Part shown: positions 18,272 to 28,682 of the stretch, piece after piece | Numbering within the stretch: position 1 is the stretch's first letter | How the letters are laid out: the number at the start of each line of letters is the position of its first letter | Assembly (NCBI GenBank): GCA_030148225.1 | Contig: JASBTX010000009.1 | Span: forward strand, 1 to 64,000 | Origin: Paracoccaceae bacterium | GTDB lineage: Bacteria; Pseudomonadota; Alphaproteobacteria; Rhodobacterales; Rhodobacteraceae | DNA length: 64,000 bases | Reading direction: 5' to 3' | The notes under the pieces: generated by a model | Told to the model about the DNA's origin: nothing | The model's database searches: none | What the model saw: the letters and a program-made list of their open reading frames with translations, nothing else | Made by a program: the position numbers and the translations under genes

Positions 18272-19596
18272 CTCGATGCTCTCATCAGTTCGGGCAGCCA
18301 GGTGACGATTTCGGGAAATGCCAGAAGCAGTGCGATGGTGATCACGTCGGCGATAAAAAAGAGCGCGATCCCGCGAAAGACCTGTGACAGCGAAATATCG
18401 GGCCTCACCCCGTTGACGACGAAACAGTTCAGCCCAATGGGCGGCGTGATCAGGCAGACCTCGGCCATTTTGACGACGATGATGCCAAACCAGATACTGT
18501 CAAATCCAAGGGCCGTAACCGCCGGATAAACGACCGGCAGCGTCAAGAGCAGCATGCCGATGGCATCCATGAACATGCCCAGCAGCGAATAGGCGATCAG
18601 GATGCAGATCATGATGACCATGGGTGAGGCGTCGAGGCTGAGTATCCACTGTGTGAATGCCTCGGGCAGGCCGGAAAAGCCCAGAAAACGGACAAATATC
18701 AGCACGCCCCAGATCAGCGAAAAGATCATCACCGTCAGTTTCGCGGCCTCCATCAGCGCATCGCGGATGGTCTGGAATCGTGTGCCCCGGAACAGCGCCA
18801 TAACAAAAACAACCGTCGCCCCCAACGCACCGGCCTCGGTGGGCGTGGCCCAGCCGTTGTAGATTGCCGACATGATGATGGCGACGACGATGAATATGGG
18901 TGAAATGCCGGGCAACGAAAGCGCGCGGTCCTTCCAGCTATAGCCTGTGACGGCGGGGGCATCAGATGGTTTGTACATTGCCCAGACGACAATGATCGCG
19001 GCATAGATCAGCGCCGATACCGCGCCGGGCAGAAAACCGGCCAAAAGCAACTCGCCGACCGACTCTTCAACGATGATGGCATAGATCACCAGAATGGCTG
19101 ATGGCGGGATGAGCGAGGCGAGCGTGCCACCTGCCGCAACCACGCCCGCGGCGAGTTTCTTGTCATAGCCATAGCGCAGCATCTCGGGGATGGCGACGCG
19201 TGAAAACACCGCTGCCGTTGCCGTGGAGGCGCCGGAGACGGCGGCAAATCCGGCGGTTGCGAAAACGGTTGCGACAGCGAGGCCACCGGGCGCCCAGCCC
19301 ACCCATTTTCGTGCGGCATCAAATAGTTGCTGCGTCATGCCTGCGTGAAACGCGAGAAAGCCGATAAAGATGAACATCGGCAGAACGCTGAGCGCATAGG
19401 TCGAGGATTTCGAATGCGGGATCGTGCCAACGATACCCGCCGCCGGTCCCCAGCCCAACAGCTCCACCAGGCCCAACAGTCCGATAACCGCTGCGGCGAA
19501 TACCACCCGCACACCCAGAAATACCAAGACAAACAGGGCGGCCAAACCGATCAGACCAACGAGAAACGGATCGTCAAAACCAATGCCGATGATCAT
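18268..19596 (-). CDS. dctM: TRAP transporter large permease
   Basis: FIFIGFLAFHAGMTQQLFDAARKWVGWAPGGLAVATV and following TRAP DctM-type sequence. Confidence 0.9.
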   Translation of the reverse strand: MIIGIGFDDPFLVGLIGLAALFVLVFLGVRVVFAAAVIGLLGLVELLGWGPAAGIVGTIPHSKSSTYALSVLPMFIFIGFLAFHAGMTQQLFDAARKWVGWAPGGLAVATVFATAGFAAVSGASTATAAVFSRVAIPEMLRYGYDKKLAAGVVAAGGTLASLIPPSAILVIYAIIVEESVGELLLAGFLPGAVSALIYAAIIVVWAMYKPSDAPAVTGYSWKDRALSLPGISPIFIVVAIIMSAIYNGWATPTEAGALGATVVFVMALFRGTRFQTIRDALMEAAKLTVMIFSLIWGVLIFVRFLGFSGLPEAFTQWILSLDASPMVIMICILIAYSLLGMFMDAIGMLLLTLPVVYPAVTALGFDSIWFGIIVVKMAEVCLITPPIGLNCFVVNGVRPDISLSQVFRGIALFFIADVITIALLLAFPEIVTWLPELMRASR

Positions 19597-20255
19597 TTCG
19601 TGTCACCTTCGCCGCTGTCCCGAGTTTCATCGGCGTCTTGGGCATCGTCCTTGCCAAAGGTCTCTTGAATTTCTTCGCGGGCGTGTTCTGCCGCTGACTG
19701 GATAACCACCACGCCAACCGGTTCGCGGTCGGGATCGATAAACAGTCTGACTGAACCGATAAGTTGAATGAAGAGCCGCACCCACCATACCGAAAATGCG
19801 ATGGGCACCAGCAGTTTGGACGGCCAGACCGGGTATTCGGCGTCAATCGTGCTGTCACCCAGCTGATAAGACCTCAGGAAGTGACCCCAGCCGTACCAGA
19901 TAAGAACCGCGATGATGAAAAGTGCAACGAGCGTACCGAAGGCCTCAAAACCCCAGAGCGTCCGGCCACTGAAGCGTCCGATCAGGATTTCCATGCGGAT
20001 ATGGGCGCCCAGCCGCTGGCAATAGGCAGCCCCCAGAAAGGCCATGCTCGCCATCGATAATTCGACCAGATCGATATAGCCCGCGATGGGCGAGTTGAAG
20101 ACTGACCGCAGGACAATCTGCGCGCTGCCCAGCAGCATCAGCGCAAATATCGCAATCGCCGCCAGCATATTGATGCCATCTTCGATCGGGCGCATGAAAC
20201 GGTCTGCCGCGGCCAGAGCGCCTTGGTTGGGATTGGCGGCGGGGGTATGGGGCAT
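19593..20255 (-). CDS. dctQ: TRAP transporter small permease
   Basis: LRSVFNSPIAGYIDLVELSMASMAFLGAAYCQRLGAHIRMEIL, overlaps dctM start. Confidence 0.85.
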   Translation of the reverse strand: MPHTPAANPNQGALAAADRFMRPIEDGINMLAAIAIFALMLLGSAQIVLRSVFNSPIAGYIDLVELSMASMAFLGAAYCQRLGAHIRMEILIGRFSGRTLWGFEAFGTLVALFIIAVLIWYGWGHFLRSYQLGDSTIDAEYPVWPSKLLVPIAFSVWWVRLFIQLIGSVRLFIDPDREPVGVVVIQSAAEHAREEIQETFGKDDAQDADETRDSGEGDTK

Positions 20256-20302
20256 GTGGGCGACCTGTCTTGGAATTGGCTGCGCAGAAGGAATAACTGA
20301 AC

Positions 20303-20330
20303 CCCGGGGGCAGCCTGGGCCGCCCCCGGG
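20303..20330 (-). promoter_or_regulatory. Intercistronic hairpin between dctP and dctQ
   Basis: CCCGGGGGC (20303-20311) / GCCCCCGGG (20322-20330), perfect 9-bp stem. Confidence 0.75.
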
Positions 20331-20348
20331 AATGCCGGAAGAACCGGG

Positions 20349-21395
20349 TTACTGCATCTTGGCTTCGTCAGCCAGACTCCAGATCGCGTCAAACACACCC
20401 TGGGCGTCGAACTTGTCGCTGTTGGCGGCAATCCATTCGTCCCAGACGGGCTTGCCTGCGATTTCACGGAACCGGGCAAGCTCTTCGTCAGTATAGACGA
20501 TCTTGGTCATGTTTTCTTCGAACATCGGCAGGTTCTTGGCGTCCTGTTCGGCATAGGCCGCCTGCGTCACGTCCATCACCATGTCGCGGTTATCCATGAG
20601 AAGCTGCTGATATTCCGCAGGCAGCGCTTCGTAGGCTGTCTTGTTGAATACCCAGCTGCATTCCGATGTACCGGGTGCAAGGTTGCTGGTGAACCATTCC
20701 GCCTCGTCGCTGATCTTGAACGCAACATGCGCATAGGTGAAGGGGAAGGCGGCTGCGTCAAGCGCACCACGCTGGAATGCGGTTGAGGTTTCGCCGGCAG
20801 GCAGCGTCTGCTTTACCGCGCCCAGCTTCTCCATCGCTGTTCCCAAGCCACCACCTGCACGCACGCGCATACCGCTCCAGCCCTCAAGCGTGGTCGGCGC
20901 GGGGCCTTTGCCCAGGATTTCGTACTGGGGCAGCAGACCGGAAACATATGGAATCGCGTTCCACTTCTCCATGTCCGCAACAATCGCGGGATGCTCCATC
21001 ATCTTGGAGCGGACATATTTGTCGACCTTGGGATCACCCAGCGGCAGGAACGGGAGCGAGAACACCATCCACGCAGGGTTCTTGCCCGGATGATAGAAGT
21101 TGCAGAATGCCGCGCCTTCGAACGCATTCAGCTTGAGCCCGTCCAGATTTTCACGGTTGCTCGAAAGTTGAGCGCCGTAAAAAATCTTGATATCAAAATT
21201 GCCGCCGGTCTCCTCTGCGACCTTCTTGCTGAGTTCCTCCATCCCTGCAGACAAGGCGCGCGGGTTGCCCCACATCGAGATTTTCCAGAAGACCTTGGGC
21301 CCGGTATCGCTGCCGGCCTGAAGCGATGTCGCAAGGCTCGATCCGACAAGTGCCGTCGCCAGCGCAAGTGTCGTTGTGAGTTTGGTGAATTTCAT
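20349..21395 (-). CDS. dctP: TRAP transporter substrate-binding protein (DctP family)
   Basis: Signal peptide MKFTKLTTTLALATALVGSSLATSLQAGS; GLKLNAFEGAAFCNFYHPGKNPAWMVFSLPFLP. Confidence 0.85.
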   Translation of the reverse strand: MKFTKLTTTLALATALVGSSLATSLQAGSDTGPKVFWKISMWGNPRALSAGMEELSKKVAEETGGNFDIKIFYGAQLSSNRENLDGLKLNAFEGAAFCNFYHPGKNPAWMVFSLPFLPLGDPKVDKYVRSKMMEHPAIVADMEKWNAIPYVSGLLPQYEILGKGPAPTTLEGWSGMRVRAGGGLGTAMEKLGAVKQTLPAGETSTAFQRGALDAAAFPFTYAHVAFKISDEAEWFTSNLAPGTSECSWVFNKTAYEALPAEYQQLLMDNRDMVMDVTQAAYAEQDAKNLPMFEENMTKIVYTDEELARFREIAGKPVWDEWIAANSDKFDAQGVFDAIWSLADEAKMQ

Positions 21396-21451
21396 GAGTT
21401 CCTCCCCGTTGCTGGTCAGAGCGTATCGATAGCCCCAGACCGCGTGTTGAT

Positions 21452-21471
21452 GCAATCGATTTTAAGATTGC
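21452..21471. promoter_or_regulatory. Inverted repeat in the divergent dctP/TAXI intergenic region, candidate operator
   Basis: GCAATC GATTTTAA GATTGC. Confidence 0.45.
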
Positions 21472-21633
21472 GACTCCTAAAATACAACATATTTTGACCA
21501 ATATCGCAAAAACATCGATTTTTTGTTGAGTTTCTGCCCCGCACTGCCCTAAGATTAGACAATGGTGCGCTCTGGATGAGCGCGACCAGATGCTGCCCGG
21601 CCCGGCGCAAGGGCCGAAACACGGGAGGATATC

Positions 21634-22569
21634 ATGAAAACCATTCGAACTTGGCTGACCTCGGCGACAGTGGGCATCGGCCTAATCGCGTCCGCCACCA
21701 TCGCGGGTGCGGCGGAACTCAGGATCGGCACGGCCAGTCAGGGCGGGGCCTTTTACCCGGTAGGTCAGGCAATATCGACGCTGGTCGGAAGCTATGCGGA
21801 TGATCTGACCATGGTGCCCGTCGTCACGCAGGGCTCGGTTCAGAACCCCCGGCTGGTGAATTCGGGCGAGGTTGATGTGGCGATCACCAATAACAATCTG
21901 GCGGTGCTCGCCAACAAGGGTGTCGGGCCTTACAAGAGTGGTGGCGCGATGAACCTGCGGGCGCTTGGATCGCTCCATTTCAGCGTGTTGCACATGATGA
22001 CGCTGGACGGATCGGACATCGCGGGTATTGCCGATCTGAAAGGCAAGCGCGTTGCGGTCGGCCCCGCGGGCGGTGGCACCATACCGTTTCTGACTCAGGT
22101 CCTAGGCCTTTATGACATGACAATGGACGATATTACGCCCAGCTTCCTTTCATATGCGGACGGGTTCAGCCAATTAGCAGACGGCAATGTTGATGCGGCC
22201 TTTGCGCTGAGCGGCTATCCGGCGGGCGCTGTGATGCAGGCCCAGGCCAATACCAAGCTGAAATACATTCCCCTGACCGACGAAACGCTGGCCGCCGCGC
22301 TTGATAAATACAAGAATTACAACAGGGTCGTCATTCCCGCGGATGTCTACAACACCGATGCGGATGGCGTTTTGCTGGGGGTCAACAACATGCTGATCGT
22401 CGATGCGGGTATGGACGATGAGACCGCCTATCAGATCACCAAGGCGATCTATGAGAACATGGATGAGTTCCGGGCCGAAAACGCGCATGCGCGCCAGATC
22501 GAACCCGAGCGTTCGTTGGAACTGAAGATTCCCCTGCATCCCGGGGCCGCGCGTTATTTCAACCAGTAG
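21634..22569 (+). CDS. TAXI-family TRAP transporter solute-binding protein
   Basis: ELRIGTASQGGAFYPVGQAISTLV, VVTQGSVQNPRLVNSGEVDVAITNNN, KGKRVAVGPAGGGT. Confidence 0.9.
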   Translation: MKTIRTWLTSATVGIGLIASATIAGAAELRIGTASQGGAFYPVGQAISTLVGSYADDLTMVPVVTQGSVQNPRLVNSGEVDVAITNNNLAVLANKGVGPYKSGGAMNLRALGSLHFSVLHMMTLDGSDIAGIADLKGKRVAVGPAGGGTIPFLTQVLGLYDMTMDDITPSFLSYADGFSQLADGNVDAAFALSGYPAGAVMQAQANTKLKYIPLTDETLAAALDKYKNYNRVVIPADVYNTDADGVLLGVNNMLIVDAGMDDETAYQITKAIYENMDEFRAENAHARQIEPERSLELKIPLHPGAARYFNQ

Positions 22570-22592
22570 CGCCCGCCACCACCTGAGCTGAC

Positions 22593-22621
22593 GGTCCGGG
22601 CGCTGCGTATGCGCCCGGGCC
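22593..22621 (+). promoter_or_regulatory. Intercistronic hairpin between TAXI SBP and permease
   Basis: GGTCCGGGCGC (22593-22603) tgcgtat GCGCCCGGGCC (22611-22621), 11-bp stem with one T-G wobble. Confidence 0.75.
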
Positions 22622-22643
22622 TTTCCGCGCCAAAGGTCCTGAA

Positions 22644-24530
22644 ATGAACCAGCTCCTAGATCGGCTATTTGCCCATGCAGTGACGGCGATTGCGTTTGTC
22701 GTGGGGTCATTTCACCTGCTGAACGTATCGGGACTTTATGTGCTGTCGACACGCGAAATTCGCGTGTTTCACTTGATGATGATGCTGGCGATCCTGTTTC
22801 TGACGCGCGCCACGATCCGGCGTCTGGAGCAATCGCTCATCGACAAGGTCTTTCGCCTTGTGCTTGTCGCACTCAGCGTCGGGGCGAGCATCTATATCCT
22901 GAGCAGGTGGAAGGATATCGCATTCAGTGGCGGTGCGACCGTGCCCATGGATGCATGGGTCGGTGCGCTGCTGATCGCGTTGGTGCTCGAGGCCGCGCGG
23001 CGTGGTGTGGGGCTGGTGCTGGCGATCATCTGCCTGATCTTCTTTGCCTATCCGTTCTATTCCGAGTTGCTGCCGGGCGTCCTTTATAGCCGTGGCTACA
23101 GTTTCGTCAGGATGTCGGAATTCCTGACAACCACGTCTCAAGGGATTTTCGGCATCCCGCTTGGCGTGTCGGCGACATATATCATCCTGTTTTCGATCTA
23201 TGGCGCCTTCCTCAGCGCGTTTGGTGCGGGCGACTTCTTTTTCAGACTGGCAAACCGCCTGACGCGCGGCATGCGCGCGGCGGGTGCAAAGACGGCTGTT
23301 ATCTTCAGCACGCTTCTTGGGATGATTTCAGGTTCGGCAGCGGGCAATGTTGCGGTGACCGGAACGCTGACCATCCCGATGATGAAAAAAGAGGGCTATG
23401 CCCCGCATCACGCAGGCGCAATCGAGGCCGTCGTGTCGACGGGCGGGCAGATCATGCCGCCGGTTATGGGTGCGGCGGCCTTCATCATGGCCGAAATCGT
23501 CGGTACGCCTTATGCAAACGTGATGAAGGTGGCGCTGATCCCGGCCATATTGTTTTTTACGTCACTGTTTTTCGTTGTGCATCTTCAGGCCGGACGCTCG
23601 GGCATTGAGCCGATCACACCGGAAGAAGAGGATGACACGCCAACCTGGCTGATCGTCGCGCGTGGCGGGGAATACATCATTCCCTTCCTGACGCTCATCG
23701 TGCTTATGCTGAACGGCTATTCACCCTTCAAAGCCAGCTTTGTTTCGATCCTCGTTCTGCTGGGTGCGCATGTGATCTGGACGCGACGTCTGTCACCGGA
23801 CATTGCCACGAAATCGGCGCGTGCCATTATCGATGGCGCAAAGGCGGTTGTGCCGATTGCCATTGCCTGCGCGGCGGCGGGGATCATTGCCGGGACGCTG
23901 GGTATCACGGGGTTGGGTTCCAAGATTTCCGGACTGATCATCACCGCCTCGGGGGGGGTCACGCTGATTGCGCTGATCCTGACCATGATCACCGCGATCA
24001 TTCTGGGCATGGGTTTGCCGACGACGGCGGCCTATCTGATCCTTGCAACTGTTGTTGCACCGGCGCTTGCCAAAATGGGGGTGCCGCTGTTGACCGCGCA
24101 TCTCTTTGTTTTTTTCTACGGCTGCGTTTCGACAATCACGCCCCCTGTCGCGCTGGCATCTTATGTCGCGGCCGGTATCGCCAAGGCCGATATCAATCAG
24201 GTGGGCTGGACCGCGTTCAGGTTCGGCATCACCAGTTATATTCTGCCCTTCATGTTCTTTTACGGCTCGGCCCTGCTGATGCAGGGCGACTGGCCCGTGA
24301 TCCTGCTGGCGGTTATCAGCGGTGGTATCGGTGTTGTGGGCATCGCCGCATGCGTTGTGGGCTATCTGCGGGTGCCGCTGCCCGTTTTGCCGCGTATCGT
24401 CATCGGCCTGGCCGGGATCGCTCTTTTGCACCAGTCGCTGGTCACGGACGTGCTGGGCCTAGCGATTTTGCTGGCAGTAGCGGCGATGCATAATCCCACG
24501 CGGCGCCACCGTCAGACTGAAAGTATCTAA
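22644..24530 (+). CDS. TRAP transporter fused permease (4TM/12TM)
   Basis: 628-aa ORF; IFSTLLGMISGSAAGNVAVTGTLTIPMMKKEGYAPHHAGAIEAVVSTGGQIMPPVMGAAAFIMAE. Confidence 0.92.
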   Translation: MNQLLDRLFAHAVTAIAFVVGSFHLLNVSGLYVLSTREIRVFHLMMMLAILFLTRATIRRLEQSLIDKVFRLVLVALSVGASIYILSRWKDIAFSGGATVPMDAWVGALLIALVLEAARRGVGLVLAIICLIFFAYPFYSELLPGVLYSRGYSFVRMSEFLTTTSQGIFGIPLGVSATYIILFSIYGAFLSAFGAGDFFFRLANRLTRGMRAAGAKTAVIFSTLLGMISGSAAGNVAVTGTLTIPMMKKEGYAPHHAGAIEAVVSTGGQIMPPVMGAAAFIMAEIVGTPYANVMKVALIPAILFFTSLFFVVHLQAGRSGIEPITPEEEDDTPTWLIVARGGEYIIPFLTLIVLMLNGYSPFKASFVSILVLLGAHVIWTRRLSPDIATKSARAIIDGAKAVVPIAIACAAAGIIAGTLGITGLGSKISGLIITASGGVTLIALILTMITAIILGMGLPTTAAYLILATVVAPALAKMGVPLLTAHLFVFFYGCVSTITPPVALASYVAAGIAKADINQVGWTAFRFGITSYILPFMFFYGSALLMQGDWPVILLAVISGGIGVVGIAACVVGYLRVPLPVLPRIVIGLAGIALLHQSLVTDVLGLAILLAVAAMHNPTRRHRQTESI

Positions 24531-24562
24531 TCGAATACCAATATCGCAATAGGAGGCCCGGA

Positions 24563-25147
24563 ATGGCACGAGAATTTCGCCGCGTGGTGACAGGCCATGA
24601 TGCCAACGGCAAGGCGGTTGTCATCAGCGACAGCACGGCAACCCAGTATCTTGAGCGCCCGAACCGGCCCGGTGTGCGGCTTACGAATTTCTGGATCGAG
24701 CGCGGCAGCCCGGCCGAATATGACGGGCCGGAGGAGACATGCACCGGCGATTTCCGGCTGCATCCGCCGCCTATGGGCAGCACTTTTCGCTGCGTTGAAT
24801 TCCTGCCCGAAGACCCCGAAGTGCTGAAGAAGCTGGACGGCAGGTCCGCCTTTGGCGAAATGGGCGCCAGTGCCAATATCGTCGAAGATGGACGCCATCC
24901 CTTCATGCATCGCACCGACAGTCTGGACTATGCGATCGTGCTGACCGGCGAGATCTGGATGATGATGGACGAAGAGGAAGACGACCTGCTGCTCAGGGCC
25001 GGGGACGTGCTCGTTCAGCGCGGCAACAACCACGCCTGGTCGAACCGGGGCACAGAGCCCTGCGTGATCGCCTTTGTCCTGATTGACGGTGTGACATCGC
25101 GCGATGCGCCCGCCGGTAAGGATAAGGGCATTCCGTCGCGCGATTGA
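24563..25147 (+). CDS. Cupin-domain protein
   Basis: HRTDSLDYAIVLTGEIWMMMDEEEDDLLLRAGDVLVQRGNNHAWSNRGTEPC. Confidence 0.8.
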   Translation: MAREFRRVVTGHDANGKAVVISDSTATQYLERPNRPGVRLTNFWIERGSPAEYDGPEETCTGDFRLHPPPMGSTFRCVEFLPEDPEVLKKLDGRSAFGEMGASANIVEDGRHPFMHRTDSLDYAIVLTGEIWMMMDEEEDDLLLRAGDVLVQRGNNHAWSNRGTEPCVIAFVLIDGVTSRDAPAGKDKGIPSRD

Positions 25148-25443
25148 CCAGAGCGAATTGCCCACTGGCGGTTTTGCGCCACAATTAAATCCCCTCTGTC
25201 ACCGATGCCTGAAGGATCGCGGCGAATCTGGTTGCGGCGGAAAATCGGTGGGTTTCCACGCGCATTGTGATGGGTGCAAAATTCGACAAGGCATGTATTA
25301 AAATGACACCAAAAACGACAATTCAGTTAATACATAGGTGAAAAAGTATATAACCACGACGAAAAGGTATTGGCGAACTAGGGGGTTCAAACCCCACGAT
25401 TGCGCCATCTTGCCCAAGTCGGGGCAATTTTAGGGAGGAATCC

Positions 25444-26727
25444 ATGACCAAATTTAAATCGACCGCACTGGGGCTGACCCTTTGCGTTACCGGGGCCATG
25501 ACGGCATCGGCACAGGAACTGACAATCGCGATCGTGAACAACGGTCACATGATCAACATGCAAACTGTTGCCGAGGCATACACAGCCGAAACCGGCGTAA
25601 CCCTGAACTGGGTCTCGCTGGAAGAAGGCGTTCTGCGCGAGCAGGTCACGTCGGATACGGCAACCGGTGGCGGTCAGTATGACGTCATCAATATCGGTAT
25701 GCAGGAAGCACCGATCTGGGGCGCCGCAGGCTGGATTGAGCCGCTGAACTTTGGCGCCGATTACGACATCGACGACATGCTGCCAGCCATCCGCAACGGC
25801 CTGTCCTACGAAGGTACGCTTTACGCCGCGCCTTTCTATGGTGAATCCTCGATGGTCATGTATCGCAAAGACCTGACGGATGCCGCGGGCGTATCCATCG
25901 CCGACAATGACAGCTGGGACAATATCAAGGCGGCCGCGATGGCCATCCATGATCCCGATAACGGTGTTTACGGCGCATGCCTGCGCGGTAAGCCGGGCTG
26001 GGGCGACAACATGGCCTTCATCACGACGATGGTGAACTCGTTTGGCGGTGCTTGGTTCGATGCCGACATGAAGCCGACCATCGACAGCGACGAATGGCGT
26101 GCCGCGATCAACTTCTATGTTGATCTGCTGGGCAACTACGGACCTCCGGGTTCGGAAGGCAACTCTTTCAACGAGATCCTTGCGCTTTATAACGAAGGCA
26201 AATGCGGCATGTGGATCGACGCCACCATCGCGGCTTCGTTCCTGACGGTTGACGGTGTTGCCTATGCGCAGTCGCCGAATGCCGGTAACCCTGTTGGTGC
26301 CAACTGGCTGTGGGCATGGGCGATGGCTGTTCCTGCCGGTTCGCCAAATGCAGATGCCGCAAAGGCGTTCATCGAGTGGGCAACGTCCAAAGAGTATATC
26401 CAGGCCGTTGCAAACCATCCTGACTTTGGCTGGGGTTCGGTTCCGACCGGTACGCGCGCCTCGACTTATGCTTATGACGAGTTCAAGGCTGTTGCCGGCT
26501 TCGCCGAAGCCGAAATGATGGCCATCGAATCCGCTGCACCTGAAGCGACTGACCTGAAGCCATATGTTGGTGTTCAGTTTGCCGCGATCCCTGAATTCCC
26601 AGAGGTTGGCAGCGCCGTTGCTCAGGAAATGGCCGCAGCGCTCTCGGGTGCCAAGTCGGTTGACGAAGCGCTGGCCGCTTCTCAGGCCGCCGCAGACTCG
26701 ATCATGCGTGAAGCTGGTTACTACTGA
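25444..26727 (+). CDS. Polyol (sorbitol/mannitol)-type ABC transporter substrate-binding protein
   Basis: Signal peptide, ELTIAIVNNGHMINMQTVAEAYTAETGVTLNWVSLEEGVLREQVTSD; first gene of the polyol operon. Confidence 0.85.
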   Translation: MTKFKSTALGLTLCVTGAMTASAQELTIAIVNNGHMINMQTVAEAYTAETGVTLNWVSLEEGVLREQVTSDTATGGGQYDVINIGMQEAPIWGAAGWIEPLNFGADYDIDDMLPAIRNGLSYEGTLYAAPFYGESSMVMYRKDLTDAAGVSIADNDSWDNIKAAAMAIHDPDNGVYGACLRGKPGWGDNMAFITTMVNSFGGAWFDADMKPTIDSDEWRAAINFYVDLLGNYGPPGSEGNSFNEILALYNEGKCGMWIDATIAASFLTVDGVAYAQSPNAGNPVGANWLWAWAMAVPAGSPNADAAKAFIEWATSKEYIQAVANHPDFGWGSVPTGTRASTYAYDEFKAVAGFAEAEMMAIESAAPEATDLKPYVGVQFAAIPEFPEVGSAVAQEMAAALSGAKSVDEALAASQAAADSIMREAGYY

Positions 26728-26744
26728 TCAGTTGAAAATACCCG

Positions 26745-26773
26745 AAAGGTCCGGCCCTGATTGCCGGGCCTTT
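26745..26773 (+). promoter_or_regulatory. Intercistronic hairpin between polyol SBP and permease
   Basis: AAAGGTCCGGC (26745-26755) cctgatt GCCGGGCCTTT (26763-26773), 11-bp stem with one T-G wobble. Confidence 0.75.
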
Positions 26774-26892
26774 CACCCAAGTCCGAAAAGCTCACCAGCC
26801 GGGGCCATGACCCTGACGTGACTGACGGCAATCGACCATCTGTCCGCGCTTCTGCCACTGGCGATGGTATCGCAATCAGGGTTTACTGAGAT

Positions 26893-27834
26893 ATGTCCAA
26901 ACGAACGCTCCCCCGCCTGCTTCAGACACCGGCCGTCATACTGCTATTGATCTGGATGCTGATCCCTCTGGGGATGACCCTGTATTTCTCTTTCATCCGC
27001 TATGTTCTGAACAACCTCAGACGGCCCGAATGGACAACCCCCAGCCTGAGCAACTGGCGTGGCTTTGGAAACTATGAATACGTGCTCTTCGGCGCCAAGG
27101 ATTTCTGGTTCGCTGTCAAGAACAGCGTTTTCATCGTCAGCAGCATCATCGTTCTGACCGTGGTTCTGGGCCTTGCGATTGCCGTTCTTATCAATCGATC
27201 ATTCCCGGGGCGCGGCATTGTCCGGGTGTTGCTGATTTCACCGTTTTTCGTCATGCCGGCCGTGAATGCGGTCTTGTGGATCAACATGATCCTTGACCCG
27301 GTTTTGGGTCTGCAGGGGCTGGCCGTTTCCGGTATTAACGAGCTGGTCGCCGGTCTGAGGGATGCGCCTTTGATTGGCTGGTTTTTCTCACTCTGGCCGG
27401 AGATCGAGCCGATTTCATTTCGTGCCACCCAGACCTCGGCCTATGCGGTGATCATCATGGTGACATGGCAATGGACACCCTTTGCCGTGCTGATTTTCAT
27501 GACATCGCTCCAATCCGAAGATCAGCAGCAGAAAGAGGCCGCCATTCTGGACGGGGCAGGGGCCTGGGCGCAGTTCCGTTTCCTGACCCTGCCGCATCTG
27601 GCAAGACCCGTGGCGATCGTGGTCATGATCCAGGCGATCTTTCATTTGTCGCTTTATGCCGAAATCGAAATCGTGAGCCGGGGCAACGGCAACAAGAACC
27701 TGCCCTATCTGATCGGCGAGTTTGCTTCGAACAATATTGGCGCGGCAAGTGCGACGGGCATTTTCGCGGTCATTCTGGCCAATATCGTGGCGATATTCCT
27801 GCTGCGCATGGTCGGCAAGAGCCTGATGGAATAG
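26893..27834 (+). CDS. Polyol ABC transporter permease 1
   Basis: MSKRTLPRLLQTPAVILLLIWMLIPLGMTLYFSFIRY; KEAAILDGAGAWAQFRFLTLPHL (EAA loop). Confidence 0.9.
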   Translation: MSKRTLPRLLQTPAVILLLIWMLIPLGMTLYFSFIRYVLNNLRRPEWTTPSLSNWRGFGNYEYVLFGAKDFWFAVKNSVFIVSSIIVLTVVLGLAIAVLINRSFPGRGIVRVLLISPFFVMPAVNAVLWINMILDPVLGLQGLAVSGINELVAGLRDAPLIGWFFSLWPEIEPISFRATQTSAYAVIIMVTWQWTPFAVLIFMTSLQSEDQQQKEAAILDGAGAWAQFRFLTLPHLARPVAIVVMIQAIFHLSLYAEIEIVSRGNGNKNLPYLIGEFASNNIGAASATGIFAVILANIVAIFLLRMVGKSLME

Positions 27835-27845
27835 GGGGGCGGAGT

Positions 27846-28682
27846 ATGGCAATCGTCGCGCAACAAACGAAGTTCAGCAAAATCTTCTGGCCGGTTCTGG
27901 CATGGTTCATCGCGCTGATATTCTTCTTTCCGATCTTCTGGATGGTCCTGACCAGCTTCAAGACAGATGCCGATGCGGTAAAACCGGAATTCCTGTTCAC
28001 GTTCAAACCGACGCTGGAAAACTATCTGAACATGACCGCAAACTATGACTACTGGCGCTTTGCCACGAACTCGGTCATCACGTCGGTCTTCGCGACAGGT
28101 TTTGCGCTGGCGGTCGGTGTGCCCTGCGCCTACGCCATGGCATTCAACCCCAGCCGCGCCACCAAGGACGTGCTGATGTGGATGTTGTCGACCAAGATGC
28201 TGCCGGCGGCTGCGGTGCTCTATCCCATGACTTTTCTGACCAAGAATTTCCTGGGTGTGTTCGATACCAAGTTTCTGGTCATCGTGGTGCTCAGCCTGAT
28301 CAACCTGCCCATCGTGATCTGGATGCTGTTCACCTATTTCAAGGAGATCCCCAAAGAGATCATCGAAGCCGGCAAGATGGATGGCGTCAGCACCTGGGGT
28401 GAAATCAAGGATATCCTGCTGCCCCTGGCATGGGGCGGGCTGGCGTCAACTGCGCTCCTGACCTTTATCTTCTGCTGGAACGAGGCTTATTGGACAGTGC
28501 GCCTGACGACGACCGAGGCGGCCACCCTGTCGAAACTGATCGAGGGCAACCGTGCGCCTGAGGGGCTGTTCTTTGGCCGGTTGTCGGCCGTATCCGCCGC
28601 TGCGGTGGGCCCCATTATCGTGCTGGGCTGGTTCTGTCAGAAGCAGCTTGTTCAGGGTCTGACATTCGGTGCGGTGAAATGA
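27846..28682 (+). CDS. Polyol ABC transporter permease 2
   Basis: MAIVAQQTKFSKIFWPVLAWFIALIFFFPIFWMVLTSFK; start internal to the supplied ORF 27465..28682. Confidence 0.9.
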   Translation: MAIVAQQTKFSKIFWPVLAWFIALIFFFPIFWMVLTSFKTDADAVKPEFLFTFKPTLENYLNMTANYDYWRFATNSVITSVFATGFALAVGVPCAYAMAFNPSRATKDVLMWMLSTKMLPAAAVLYPMTFLTKNFLGVFDTKFLVIVVLSLINLPIVIWMLFTYFKEIPKEIIEAGKMDGVSTWGEIKDILLPLAWGGLASTALLTFIFCWNEAYWTVRLTTTEAATLSKLIEGNRAPEGLFFGRLSAVSAAAVGPIIVLGWFCQKQLVQGLTFGAVK

